64,000 nucleotides of DNA from assembly GCF_002575655.3 (NCBI RefSeq), contig NC_053041.3, positions 372,479,054-372,543,053 on the forward strand. Direction: 5' to 3'. This stretch comes from Aegilops tauschii subsp. strangulata. Lineage: Eukaryota > Streptophyta > Magnoliopsida > Poales > Poaceae. Made by a program: the position numbers and the translations under genes. Shown here piece after piece: positions 45,364-56,291 of the stretch (its first letter is position 1; each line of letters starts with the position of its first letter). The notes beneath the pieces are model-generated. The model worked only from the letters and a program-made list of their open reading frames with translations. It searched no databases and was not told the DNA's origin.

Positions 45364-46455
45364 TTTAGCTGGCGGCTTATCAAACATTGTTCCATCTTTT
45401 AGACTTGAAGAATTATTGTAATAGAGTAGGTGCAATAGTTTATCTCTGCCGTGCCATCGTGCACGTTTTGAATGCGAAAGCCCTTTGAATTTGTCTCCTT
45501 GATGTTTCTCCGGGTCATAATCATCCCTTTGTTTTTCTCAACCTCAAAAGGTGCCTTTAAGTATCTGCATAGAAAGGCAAATCACAAGTCTCGAGGCGGC
45601 TTACCGCCCTGAGAACCAGGTGTTTGAGATAGATAACCCGGAATATGAATCAAAAAAGACTGGTCCTTAATTATACTCTGAACATAGCCGTAACAATCAC
45701 ACTTATCGGCCTGTAAGTATACTTCCGATTTAAATAACCCGGGTAGTAAGGTTGACACCTTAACTCTGATTTACTTGCCTTGATGACACCCATGACGTGC
45801 AACTAACACTGTAAACCAAAGTTAAGCCGGCAAGTGAAACCCGGCCATGCACACCTCAGAGTAAACTTGTGAAAAAGCAGAAGAACTTAGGGGCTTCCGG
45901 TTCGAATACGACCAGAGACCCGGCCCCAAGGGGTTAAGCCAAGATTCGGATACGATCATATAGCCCCCAGTGGGTGTGGCGATGCCAATCAAGAGGGTAC
46001 CGACAGCTATGTTCTCTTTGGTTCGAATACGACCCATGTTTGAACAGGAAGCCCCCAAGTGATTCTTAAAATTGTTTAACGACGCTGATTCGAATACGAT
46101 CCACGTCGGTTCTCAGAGGGGTTAAACTATGATTCAAATATGACCAAAGGCAACCTCCCAATGAGCTCGGCCAATGAGCTCGGCACTTTGCCAATCAAAT
46201 GGGTATCGACAACTATGTTCTCTTTGGTTCGAATACGACCCATGTTTGAACAGGAAGCCCCCAAGTGACTTTACTGCTTACGGCTAGATTCGAATATGAT
46301 CATAAGCCGGATCCTCCTTTAAGTCAGCATGTAATCTTGTAATAAAAACAACACACGCATATTTGGAGGAGAAAAAAGGACAGAGGTCCTGCTTTATTGC
46401 TTATCATAATATATACATGGCTGAGATAAATATGTACACCACGAGAGCCGGTAGC
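45364..46455. other. Spacer between antisense gene and integrase of C
   Basis: Non-coding. It contains dispersed copies of a ttcgaatacgacc motif (near 45902, 45935, 46021, 46090, 46133, 46227 and 46291) and the tandem pair described separately. The two convergent transcription units (integrase on minus, antisense gene on plus) both end here, so it probably holds both polyadenylation regions. Confidence 0.55.
45983..46270. repeat. Tandem repeat pair in element C
   Basis: About 80 bp (45983-46063) repeat at 46189-46270, an offset of 206 bp, sharing 'tatgttctctttggttcgaa' and 'caggaagcccccaagtga'. Tandem repeats between pol and the 3' LTR are typical of the Tat lineage. Confidence 0.75.
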
Positions 46456-47625
46456 TCAAGTGTAGTAAGGCCGAAGCTGAGCTATGTTCCACGGCCGACG
46501 GGTCTCTTCCTCAGATTTACGCGAATCTTTATGCTCCCGAATATCAATGAGGTAATATGACCCGTTGTGCAAGTTCTTGCTGACCACAAAGGGCCCTTCC
46601 CAAGGTGGGGATAACTTGTGTGCATCTGTTTGATCCTGGATGAGCCAGAGCACAAGGTCGCCTTCCTGGAAGACCCGGGATTTGACCCGGCGGCTATGAT
46701 AACGGTGCAGGTCTTGTTGGTAAATCGCTGAACGGGCTGCTGCCACATCACGCTGTTCGTCCAACAAGTCCAGAGCATCTTGGCGCGCCTGTTCATTATC
46801 CGTCTCAACATAAGCCGCCACGCGAGGTGAATCGTGACGGATGTCGCTGGGGAGGACTGCTTCTGCTCCATAAACCATGAAGAAAGGCGTGAAGCATGTA
46901 GACCTGTTAGGAGTAGTGTTGATGCTCCATAAAACGGAGGGCAACTCCTCCACCCAACAACCCGGCGTCCGTTGCAAAGGGACCAAAAGCCGGGGCATGA
47001 TACCCTTCAGAATTTCCTGGTTAGCTCGCTCAGCTTGACCATTGGATTGAGGATGAGCCACTGAAGAAACATCAAGTCGGATATGCTCTCGTTGACAAAA
47101 TTCTTCCATGGCACCTTTGGAGAGATTGGTGCCATTGTCAGTTATAATGCTGTGCGGAAAACCAAAGCGGAAAATCACCTTTTTCATAAATTGAACCGCC
47201 GTGGCTGCATCGCACTTGCTAACTGGCTCAGCTTCCACCCACTTTGTGAATTTGTCAACTGCCACCAAGAGGTGGGTCTTCTTATCCTTGGACCGTTTAA
47301 AAGGCCCAACCATATCAAGCCCCCAGACCGCAAAGGGCCAAGTGATTGGGATCATCCTCAACTCCTGAGCCGGCACATGAGCCCGTCGTGAGAACCTTTG
47401 GCAACCATCACATTTACTGACCAAGTCCTCTGCATCAGCATGAGCCGTGAGCCAATAAAAACCATGACGGAAAGCCTTGGCTACAAGGTATTTTGAGCCG
47501 GCATGATGGCCACAATCCCCTTCATGGATCTCCCGCAAGATCTCTTGGCCTTCCTCAGGGGAGATACAACGTTGAAATGCCCCTGAAACACTGCGATGAT
47601 GTAACTCGCCATCGATGACGATCAT
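46456..47625 (-). CDS. Element C integrase
   Basis: A 389-codon open frame. The N-terminal HHCC region is visible (HEGDCGHHAGSK, then CDGCQRFSRR). The catalytic core has Asp in VWGLDMVGPF, Asp in SIITDNGTN and Glu in SNGQAERANQEI. The C-terminal domain contains WEGPFVVSKNLHNGSYYLID and ends RPYYT. There is no chromodomain, unlike element B. The frame overlaps the end of the RNase H frame by four bases with a one-base shift near 47640. In an intact copy the two would be one polyprotein. The ATG at 47625 is therefore only the first Met after the shift. Confidence 0.9.
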   Translation of the reverse strand: MIVIDGELHHRSVSGAFQRCISPEEGQEILREIHEGDCGHHAGSKYLVAKAFRHGFYWLTAHADAEDLVSKCDGCQRFSRRAHVPAQELRMIPITWPFAVWGLDMVGPFKRSKDKKTHLLVAVDKFTKWVEAEPVSKCDAATAVQFMKKVIFRFGFPHSIITDNGTNLSKGAMEEFCQREHIRLDVSSVAHPQSNGQAERANQEILKGIMPRLLVPLQRTPGCWVEELPSVLWSINTTPNRSTCFTPFFMVYGAEAVLPSDIRHDSPRVAAYVETDNEQARQDALDLLDEQRDVAAARSAIYQQDLHRYHSRRVKSRVFQEGDLVLWLIQDQTDAHKLSPPWEGPFVVSKNLHNGSYYLIDIREHKDSRKSEEETRRPWNIAQLRPYYT

Positions 47626-49271
47626 TGACTTAGCCCGCCGGTTATTTGCCTGGCCAAAGTTTCATCCTCAGGCAACTCTCCCCGGGTTATATAAGCCAGA
47701 TATGGCATTTTCCAGTCTGGTATGACATGAAGAGCCGCCACCAGTCGGGCTTCCGGGTCAGGGATAGCCAAGTCCTCCTCTGTAGGCAACTTAACCGAGG
47801 GGTTATACAGGACATCCAGGAAAGTGTTAGGCGGCACCGGCTTTCGCTGAGAGCCTAGCCGGCTTAAAGCATCAGCCGCCTCGTTCTTCCTGCGATCAAT
47901 GTGCTCCACTTGGTATCCCTGAAAATGCCCAGCAATGGCATCTACCTCGCGGCGATAAGCCGCCATGAGAGGATCCTTAGAATCCCACGTGCCTGATACT
48001 TGTTGAGCCACCAAGTCCGAGTCACCAAAGCACCTTACCCGGCTTAAGCTCATCTCCTTAGCCACCCGAAGACCGTGGAGCAAAGCCTCGTATTCAGCCG
48101 CATTGTTAGTGCAAGGAAACATCAACTGTAGCACATAATGGAACTTGTCACCCTTAGGGGAGGCCAATACAACGCCAGCCCCCGAGCCCTCCAGCTGTCT
48201 GGACCCACCTGGCACATATTTGAGGCCATGAGGTCCAAGTTCTATAGCCCATTTAGCAATTCTCCCTGTGGCCTCTCTGTTTTGAATAATATCACCAAGA
48301 GGGGCAGAACTGACCACAGTGATGGGATGACCCTGAAAATAATGCTTGAGCTTCTGGCTCGCCATGAACACACCATATACGAGCTTCTGCCAATGTGGGT
48401 ACCGCTGCTTGGACTCAATGAGCACTTCGCTGACATAGTAAACCGGCCGCTGAACCGGATGCTCCTTACCCGCCTCCTTGCGCTCCACCACAATAGCCAC
48501 GCTGACGGCTCGTGCATTTGCCGCCACATACAGTAGCAAGGGCTCCTTATCAACCGGAGCAGCAAGGACTGGGGGCTCTACCAGCTGCTTTTTCAAATCC
48601 TCAAAAGCGGTATTAGCTACATCATTCCAGACAAAGTTATCAGTTTTCTTCATCAACTGATATAAGGGCATAGCCTTCTCACCCAAACGGCTTATAAACC
48701 GGCTTAAAGCAGCGATGCGACCCGCCAAGCGCTGAACGTCATTTATACACGCCGGCTTATCTAGGGAGGTGATGGCCTTGATCTTCTCCGGGTTAGCCTC
48801 AATGCCTCTGTCAGAAACCAAGAAGCCCAATAGTTTGCCTGCAGGAACACCAAAAACACACTTGGCCGGGTTAAGCATCATCTTATAGACCCGGAGATTA
48901 TCAAAGGTTTCCCTTAAGTCATCTATCAGGGTTTCCTCCTTGATGGATTTAACCACAATATCGTCCACGTAAGCGTGAACATTGCGTCCGATCTGTTTAT
49001 GAAGACAATTCTGTACACAACGCTGGTAAGTCGCCTGTGCACACTTGAGTCCAAAGGGCATAGATACATAGCAGAAGGCTCCAAAGGGAGTGATGAACGC
49101 CGTCTTCTCCTGGTCCTTAACTGCCATCTTAATCTGATGATACCCGGAATAAGCGTCCAAGAAACTTAAGCGTGCACAACCTGCCGTAGCATCAATGATT
49201 TGATCAATACGGGGGAGGGCAAAAGGATCAGCCGGACACGCCTTGTTCAAATCCGTGTAGTCCACACACAT
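47622..49271 (-). pseudogene. Element C reverse transcriptase and RNase H domains
   Basis: A 549-codon frame from the MCVDYTDLNKACPADPF motif. Reverse transcriptase shows RLSFLDAYSGYHQIKM, FGAFCYVSMPFGLKCAQATY and the catalytic YVDD (48971-48960). The first RNase H follows (LLLYVAANARAVSVAIVVER; ESKQRYPHWQKL). A second RNase H of the type acquired by Tat elements follows (GSGAGVVLASPKGD; NNAAEYEALLHGLRVAKEMS; GDSDLVAQQVSGTW; RRKNEAADALSRLG). An in-frame deletion joins LKYVPGG directly to SRQLEGSG, removing the linker and the first catalytic Asp-Gly of the second RNase H. A one-base deletion near 49269 separates this frame from the upstream fragment (PGVPRELAEHTLNVDPKFKP to NGTWR). Confidence 0.85.
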
Positions 49272-49796
49272 CGCCAGGTGCCGTTCTTCTTGAGTACGAG
49301 CACCGGGTTAGCCAACCATTCTGGGTGAAAAACTTCAACAATAAACCCGGCCGCCAAGAGCCGGGCCACTTCTTCACCAATGGCTTTCCGCCTCTCCTCA
49401 TTAAACCGCGGAAGGAACTGTGTGACTGGCTTAAATTTTGGATCAACATTGAGAGTATGCTCAGCGAGTTCTCTAGGTACACCTGGCATGTCAGAAGGCT
49501 TCCATGCAAAGATGTCCCTATTCTCACGGATGAACTCGATGAGCGCGCTTTCCTATTTTTGATCCAAATTGGCACTGATGCTAAACTGCTGAGATGAATC
49601 TCCTGGAACAAAATCAACAAGCTTAGTTTCATCAGCCGACTTAAATTTCATCGCCGGTTCCGTCTCCGTAGTCGGCTTCTTCAGAGAGGTCATGTCTGTT
49701 GGGTCAACATTGTCTTTGTAAAACTTCAACTCCTCTGTAGCACAAACAGACTCTGCATAAGCTGCATCCTTCCTCACAATCCAGAGCCACTTTCCG
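49272..49796 (-). pseudogene. Element C protease-RT linker (broken)
   Basis: This frame runs from DAAYAESVCATEELKFYKDN to DSSQQFSISANLDQK, then a TAG at 49555-49553, then ESALIEFIRENRDIFAWKPS and the start of reverse transcriptase (RFNEERRKAIGEEVARLLAAGFI). It is shifted from the gag frame by a small deletion near 49797. Confidence 0.8.
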
Positions 49797-52706
49797 GCTG
49801 CCGTGAACCGTAATGGTCCCATTGTGACCCGGCATCTTGAGCTGTAAGTACACATAACACGGCCGTGCCATGAACTTGGCGTAAGCCGGCCGTCCAAATA
49901 TAGCATGGTATGGACTTCTTATCTTGACCACCTCAAAGGTCAATTTCTCCACCCTGTAGTTGTTCTCATCACCAAAAGCCACTTCCAATTCGATCTTGCC
50001 GACTGGATAAGCCGACTTACCAGGCACCACACCATGGAAGATAGTGTTTGACTGGCTGAGGTTCTTATCAACCAACCCCATACGGCGAAAAGTCTCATAA
50101 TAGAGGATGTTGATGCTGCTGCCTCCATCCATGAGTACCTTTGTGAACTTGTAACCTCCCACCTGAGGAGCTACCACTAAGGCCAAGTGGCCCGGGTTAT
50201 CCACCCGGGGAGGGTGATCCTCCCTACTCCATACTATAGGCTGCTCAGACCACCGCAAATAGCGTGGAACTGCCGGCTCAACAGCATTCACAGCCCTCTT
50301 GTGAAGCTTCTGATCTCGTTTGCACAAACTAGTGGTGAACACATGATACTGTCCACCACTAAGCTGCTTTGGGTTGGTCTGATAACCCCCCTGCTGCTGT
50401 TGATGACCCTGACCAGACTGTTGATTAAAGCCCCCTTGACCGTTCTGAGGACCGGAATTTGAGCCGCCGCCCGGGCCATGAAAACCGCCGGCGCCTGAGC
50501 CGCCGCCCGGACCATTGTAGCTCTTAAAGGCCTTCATGATCGCGCAATCCTTCCACAGATGAGTCGCTGGCTTCTCTCTAGAGCCATGCCTTGGACAAGG
50601 TTCATTCAACAGCTGCTCCAGCGTTGGACCTGACCCGCCGCCTCGGGGAGGGGGCCTCCCCTTGCGTCGCTGGTTATTACCTTGGGAGTTGGCGTTGGCT
50701 ACAAACTCTAGGCTGCCATCGGCCTTACGCTTGCCTCCTCCTTGGTTCCCCGGGTTAAATTGAGGACCCTTGCCATTGTTGTTCTTCTTTCCCTTCCCTG
50801 TCCTTTCATCGTCTGAAGGGGGATCCTTGGTACCATCGGAATCGGCGTACTTGACAAGAGCCGCCATTAGGGTACCCATATCGGTGCAGTCGCGCTTAAG
50901 CCGCCCGAGTTTCATCTTAAGGGGCACAAAGCGACAGTTCTGTTCCAACATTAAGACTGCAGAGCCGGCATCCATCTTATCTGATGAATGTATGATCTCC
51001 TTGACCCGGCGAACCCAATGGGTCGTGGATTCACCCTCCTGCTGCTTACAGTTAGTCAAATCCACAATTGACATAGACTGCCTACAGGTATCTTTGAAGT
51101 TTTGAATGAACCGGGCTTTCAGCTCAGCCCAAGACCCAATGGAGTTCGGTGGTAGCCCTTTCAACCACGTGCGGGCAGTCCCATCTAACATCATGGTGAA
51201 ATATTTGGCCATGGCCGCCTCACTGACCTCCAGCAATTCCATAGCCATCTCATAACTCTCAATCCAGGCTGCAGGCTGTAAGTCAGCTGTATAGTTAGGC
51301 ACCTTCCTAGGGCCCTTGAAGTCCTTAAGTAGACGTTCATTACGGATAGCTGGCACCAAACAAGGGACACCCCCGGTCCTGGTAGGGATACCCACATCAA
51401 CGGAAGTCGTCGGATAAGCCGGGGGGGTCTGGTAAGCCGTCAATTGAGGCACCTGCTCCGCCTCTTGCCGCGCTTGGTCTGCTGCGTAAAAGGCTCCATT
51501 ATGAGCCGGGCCATGGCCAGGGGGCGGGTCATGGCGTCGGACATTACTTGAGCCGGTTGCTGAGACCATGTGCCGGCTGTAACTCGGGCTCTGGCCTGGA
51601 CGAGGGGTCGAGTGGATCCTATCCCGGCTGTAGGAGTACGCCTCTTGCTGTGCCAGTGCCGTCTGCAGGAGTTCCCTGACCCGGCGGGTTTCGATGGCCG
51701 CCGGAGAATCGCCGTCAACGGGGAGAGCCGCCAGTCGTGCTGCCGCAGCCACCATGTTCTCCAGCGGGTTATCATAATGACCCGGGGGTATTGGCACATA
51801 CTGAGGCGGGGCAGGGGGCACCTGGGGAGGCCCCATCACTTGTGGCTGAATAAGGGATCCAGACCCGGGCGCAATGACCCCTGGCGGGTTACTAGACCCT
51901 GCACCCGGCGTTTTGAAGAGATTGCGTGGATCGTAAACCGGCGGGAGTCGAGACTGGGACTTCTGATGCCTCCTTCTCATGACATCATTGGCCGCGTTCT
52001 GATCCATCGTGAGTTGGAAGGACTGCGCCTGAATCAGCTGAGTCCGGGCGTCGAGAGCCGCCCGCTCCGCAGCCAGCCTGATCCCCTCCGCTGCAAGATC
52101 CTCTTTAGCTTTTATCAGGTCCAATTTTAACCGTGACACCTCCGCATCATGATGAGCTTGATCCGCCAGGTCAACCGTGGCGGTTAACAGGGTCGTCATC
52201 TTGTCCGTGAGATCCATCAGCACCTGAGCCGGAGAAGGCACCGGGTTTCCCGATCCAGCAGTGGGGTTCTGAACAGGCTGCGCCCCAGCCATAAAAACTC
52301 CAACCTGACTTGGCGGCTCCAAAAGGTCCGGAATACTGTCGCCATCAGAACAACCCATGAGCCTGCCGTTTTGAAGTTGGTACAACGAGTTTGACTCATC
52401 AGTGGCTGACTCGCCGTCAGAGCCGGCGGCCGCCTCATCACCAGACCTAGCTGGATCAGAGGGCCCTCCATGGATGCATCCCACAAAAGCGCGCCTTAAG
52501 GCAGGCCGGGCCCGGGCGGGTCGTGCGCGCTGAGCCGTTTCGATGAGATCAGCGCAGAGACCCGGCTCGGGGCCCGGCTCACCAATCTTGCCAATGAAGA
52601 CATGAATCCCGCCAAAGGGGACCCGGTACCCGTACTCAATTGAGCCGGCGTCGGGGCCCCAGTCCGCATCGTCGATGTAGAGCTTGCCGCGACGACTCTT
52701 GGTCAT
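49797..52706 (-). pseudogene. Element C gag and protease
   Basis: The start is taken as ATG 52706 (MTKSRRGKLYIDDADWG), the only Met between the primer-binding site and the conserved body. The frame is also open upstream into the LTR, but that part is not gag. About 970 codons are open. They encode an N-terminal variable region, an alanine-rich coiled-coil-like stretch (LKLDLIKAKEDLAAEGIRLA), a Pro/Gln-rich region, and a capsid domain (AAWIESYEMAMELLEVSEAA; ARTWLKGLPPNSIGSWAELK). Then come a basic region, a CX2HX8HX4C motif near residue 703, a Gly/Gln-rich segment and a protease-like domain (VLMDGGSSINILYY; YHAIFGRPAYAKF). A two-base loss near 49797 ends the frame. The protease has Asp-Gly-Gly-Ser in place of Asp-Ser/Thr-Gly, as in element A. 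Confidence 0.87.
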
Positions 52707-52776
52707 CCGGCCCACAGCGTATCCCTTGAGCCCTTCGAAGCTACCCTTCAAGAACTCAAATCCACCGTGCGCTGGC

Positions 52777-52794
52777 CCCACGGTGGGCGCCAAC
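52777..52794 (-). other. Primer-binding site of element C
   Basis: Directly after the 5' LTR the minus strand reads GTTGGCGCCCACCGTGGG. A TTGGCGCCCACCGTGGGG site is characteristic of this group of grass gypsy elements. The primer tRNA is not assigned here. Confidence 0.7.
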
Positions 52795-53311
52795 TGTCGT
52801 GGAATTGTCATGGCAGATGTCCTTGAGCTAGGACTTAGTCGTGGAGCCATCGCAACTAGGAAGCTTGGAGGGGTTATGCGGGACAAGGAACACGAGGGGT
52901 TATACTGGTTCGGCCCCTTACGGTGAAGGTAAAAGCCTACGTCCAGTTTGGGGTGATATTGATTAGGGTTACGATTGACAGGAGCTAAACAGCTATGCCT
53001 GGCTCTCGATGAGATTGTTCTCGCCCTTAAACCGCAGCCGGGTCATCCCTTTATATAGGCAGGCTGACGCCCAGCAGCCCTTAGAGTCCCGGCCGGCTCA
53101 TAAGAGTGTCCGGCTCGGACTCTAAGCTATACTTGCCTTGCGCTACAAGTTTTACTATAATAATGATTGTAACGACGGGCCTTAAGCCATATCCGGGTCT
53201 CAGCCTATCTCTGGCCCATCGTCTTGAAACTTGGCTCCGGGCTTCTGGCAACGACCGTACGAGTAACCCGGCCCCTCCTGGCGGGTGACTCTAAGGTCGA
53301 TATCCTCAACA
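52795..53311 (-). repeat. Right LTR of element C (its 5' LTR)
   Basis: 517 bp, ten substitutions relative to the left LTR. The promoter TATA box (TATATAAA, minus strand) is at 53057-53050. Confidence 0.93.
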
Positions 53312-53316
53312 ATACT

Positions 53317-53608
53317 CTACCCTACCGGAGCCGCTCCACAAACATCCTACTCGACGGTTCTACATCTCCTTACCGGACCCCGACAGCCAGCACAGCGTCA
53401 TCACCCTTGACGTTTCTAACCTGATTCCCACCGTCTGGCAATATGCCAAGCACCCGCCACGGCCTAGGTACTTGTGACCTTTAAACCCGTCCAGCATCAC
53501 CAGCCTGATGTACTTCAAATATACTAACAGGTCGCTGTTACATGTTATGTAGCTGGCAAAAACTACAAGGACTGAAATCTACTACACAACATTCTTCTTG
53601 TAGACGTT
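53317..53608 (+). other. Host tract, piece 3, possible coding remnant
   Basis: This continues the tract of pieces 1 and 2 (ctaccctaccggagccgctcc, in short forms). It then reads as a plausible frame (SQHSVITLDVSNLIPTVWQY, about 53380-53470) ending at a TGA near 53478. I recognise no family. The 130 bases before element D are AT-rich, like an intron or a 3' region. Confidence 0.35.
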
Positions 53609-55249
53609 GTTGGGCCTCCAAGTGCAGAGGTTTGTAGGACAGTAGCAAATTTCCCTCAAGTGGTTGACCTAAGGTTTATCAATCCGTGGGAGGCGTAGGA
53701 TGAAGATAGTCTCTCTCAAACAACCCTGCAACCAAATAACAAAGAGTCTCTTGTGTCCCCAACACACCCAATACAATGGTAAATTGTATAGGTGCACTAA
53801 TTCGGCGAAGAGATGGTGATACAAGTGCAATATGGATGATAGATATAGGTTTTTGTAATCTGAAATTATAAAAACAGCAAGGTAACAAATGGTAAAAGTG
53901 AGCGTAAACGGTATTGCAATGCTAGGAAACAAGGCCTAGAGTTCATACTTTCACTAGTGCAAGTTCTCTCAACAATAATAACATAATTGAATCATATAAC
54001 TATCCCTCAACATGCAACAAAGAGTCACTCCAAAGTCACTAATAGCGGAGAACAATCGAAGAGATTATTGTAGGGTACGAAACCACCTCAAAGTTATCCT
54101 TTCTGATCGATCTATTCAAGAGTCCGTAGTAAAATAACACGAAGCTATTCTTTCCGTTCGATCTATCATAGAGTTCGTACTAGAATAACACCTTAAGACA
54201 CAAATCAACCAAAACCCTAATGTCGCCTAGATACTCCAATGTCACCTCAAGTATCCGTGGGTATGATTATACGATATGCATCACACAATCTCAGATTCAT
54301 CTATTCAAACCAACACAAACAACTTCAAAGAGTGTCCCAAAGTTTCTACCGGAGAGTCAAGACGAAAACGTGTGCCAACCCCTATGCATGAGTTCACAAT
54401 GTTACTGAACCCGCAAGTTGATCACCAAAACATACATCAAGTGGATCACGTGAATATCCCATTGTCACCAGAGATAAGCACATGCAAGACATACATCAAG
54501 TGTTCTCAAATCCTTAAAGACTCAATCCGATAAGATAACTTCAAAGGGAAAACTCAATCCGTTACAGGAAAGTAGAGGGGGAGAAACATCATAAGATCCA
54601 ACTATAATAGCAAAGCTCGCGATACATCAAGATCGTGCCAAATCAAGAACGAGAGAGAGAGAGAGAGATCAAACACATGGCTACTGGTACATACCCTCAG
54701 CCCCGAGGGTGAACTACTCCCTCCTCGTCATGGAGAGCGTCGGGATGATGAAGATGGCCACCGGAGAGGGATTCCCCCTCCGGCAGGGTGCCAGAATGGG
54801 TCTAGATTGGTTTTCGGTGGCTACAGAGGCTTGCGGCGACGGAACTCCCGATCTAGGTTATTTTCTGGAGGTTTCTGTATTTATAGGAGTTTTTGGCGTA
54901 GGTCTCACGTCAGGGGGGTCTCCGAGCCGTCCACGAGATAGGGGCGCGCCCAGGGGGTAGGGAGCGCCCCCACCCTCGTGGACAGCCTGGGACTCTTCTG
55001 GCCCAACTCTTTTACTTCGGGGGCTTCTTTTGGTCCATAAAAAATCATCAAAAATTGGCACGTCAATTGGACTCTTTGGTATTCCTTTTCTGTAAAACTC
55101 AAAAACAAGGAAAAAACAGAAACTGGCACTGGGCTCTAGGTTAATAGGTTAGTCCCAAAAATCATATAAAATTGCATATAAAACATCCTAGAGGGATAAT
55201 ATAATAGCATGGAACAATAAAAAATTATATATACGTTGGAGACGTATCA
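53609..55249 (-). mobile_element. Element D: solo LTR related to element N
   Basis: 1641 bp, starting TGTTGGGCCTCC and ending ggagacgtatca. No partner LTR, primer-binding site or coding interior lies next to it, so it looks like a solo LTR left by recombination between two LTRs. The last 500 bp share many phrases with the LTRs of element N (ccctccggcagggtgccaga; gacggaactcccgatctagg). A (GA)n run sits at 54650-54668. I could not find a clear target duplication: the left flank is gacgt and the right flank is aggac. The boundaries carry some doubt. Confidence 0.7.
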
Positions 55250-55445
55250 AGGACGATGTTTCTTCTGGATCTAACAGCTTGGCCAACCAAGATCCTGGAC
55301 TGAGGCATTGCTATGATCTTGTAAGTGCGTCTCTCTCTCTCTTTATTGTTATGTACCTGCCAGCGTGCTTTCTAGGATTTTCGACCAGACAATGATTTCT
55401 ACTACTGGCTGCTAAATTAGATATGTAGATGGCATACATGATACT
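55250..55445 (+). other. Host remnant with possible exon and splice donor
   Basis: From 55251 a short frame (DDVSSGSNSLANQDPGLRHC) runs to a good donor site (gatctt|gtaagtgcg, near 55322), followed by a CT-rich run and AT-rich intron-like sequence. With 53317-53608 it may be a remnant of one host gene. This is weak evidence from a short stretch. Confidence 0.3.
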
Positions 55446-55802
55446 TGAAGGTGCAACTATCCCTGGGTGGTTTTGGTAATTCCTAACAACATATAGCTCA
55501 TTGAGCTAATGCTATTCCAAGATAAATATTTCAGGACAACTCAACGTTTGGCATGGCATGGATTAGAAAGTGGACCCTTCAAAATGCTAAGGACAAAGGA
55601 TTGGCTCAAGCTCAAAGCACTAGACTCCACATTTTCTATTTTAGTGATCCAAGATCACATTGAGTCTATAGGAAAAGCCAATACTATTAAGAAGGGATGA
55701 GGTGTTGCTTAATGAGGATCTTGCTCAAAATGCTTAGTGATATGCTCCAAAACCCTCCACTACTTTCTCATATCCACATATGTCCTAAACCAAAAAGTCC
55801 AA

Positions 55803-56245
55803 CTCGGCCCCACTGATTCTTTCCATCCGGAGCCACCGAGTTCAGTTGACATAGCCACTGCCAGAAACCCTAATCAATTCGGTCTCACCGATAGGGATCT
55901 CGGTCTCACCGAGATGGGATTGCAAACTCTCTATTTGCCTTCGTAACGTTTCGGTCAAACCGAGATTGCAATGCAAACTCTCTGTTTCCTATTCGTAACG
56001 TTTCGGTTCAACCGAGATGAGCGAATCGGTCCCACCGAGTTTGCCCGACCAACTCTCTGTTTGGCTATTACCAAAATCGGTCTCACCGAGTTTGTGTAAT
56101 CGGTCTCACCGAGATTATGTTATGCCCTAACCCTAATGACATCGGTCCCACTGAGTTGACATGTCGGTCCCACCGAGAATCCTAACGTTCACATTTTGAA
56201 CTAAATCAGTCCGACCGAGTTTAATGATTCGGTCCCACCGAGTTT
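55803..56245. repeat. Palindrome array (TCGGT-N-ACCGA) in the LTR of E
   Basis: Thirteen copies or near copies of a 15-17 base inverted repeat, for example CTCGGTCTCACCGAG, ATCGGTCCCACCGAGTT and TTCGGTTCAACCGAGAT. The arms are conserved, while the loop (ctc, ccc, caa, tca) varies. Spacing is irregular, about 15-60 bases. The array ends 39 bases before the TATA box. Confidence 0.85.
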
Positions 56246-56283
56246 GGTGATTTGTGTGTAACGGTTAGATTTTGTGTGGAGGC

Positions 56284-56291
56284 TATATATA
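56284..56291 (+). promoter_or_regulatory. TATA box in LTR of element E
   Basis: TATATATA followed by cccctccacgcactc. It is the likely promoter for the genomic RNA and gag. Confidence 0.7.

Larger units (their letters stand above)
40392..53311 (-). mobile_element. Element C: Tat-type Ty3/gypsy retrotransposon
   Basis: LTRs of 517 bp at 40392-40908 and 52795-53311 begin TGTCGTGGAATTGTCA and end CCTCAACA. A perfect target duplication, atact, lies at 40387-40391 and 53312-53316. I count ten substitutions between the LTRs, about 2%. The element reads on the minus strand: gag-protease, reverse transcriptase, RNase H, a second RNase H, integrase. On the plus strand, between integrase and the 3' LTR, lies a spliced antisense gene (41991-45363), followed by tandem repeats (45983-46270). 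A second RNase H, no chromodomain and an extra antisense gene are features of the Tat lineage. Gag-pol has four small lesions and one in-frame deletion. Confidence 0.94.

Noticed and set aside
47083..47391. Plus-strand frames opposite integrase and reverse transcriptase of C
   Set aside because: Shadows of the minus-strand polyprotein, with no promoter or domain.
52707..52886. Upstream extension of the gag frame of C into the LTR
   Set aside because: It crosses the LTR border and the primer-binding site, and the identical frame exists in the other LTR. Gag more likely starts at 52706.
53604..55254. Target duplication for element D
   Set aside because: Flanks gacgt and aggac do not match convincingly at any shift, so no duplication is claimed.
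40387..55445. Shared 5-mer atact next to elements C and E taken as a common target preference
   Set aside because: Only two cases, a short AT-rich word, and E's right flank is outside the window. Chance is enough.
55803..56245. CRISPR-like array
   Set aside because: The repeated palindromes are irregularly spaced, short and diverged, in a plant retroelement. No cas genes are present.
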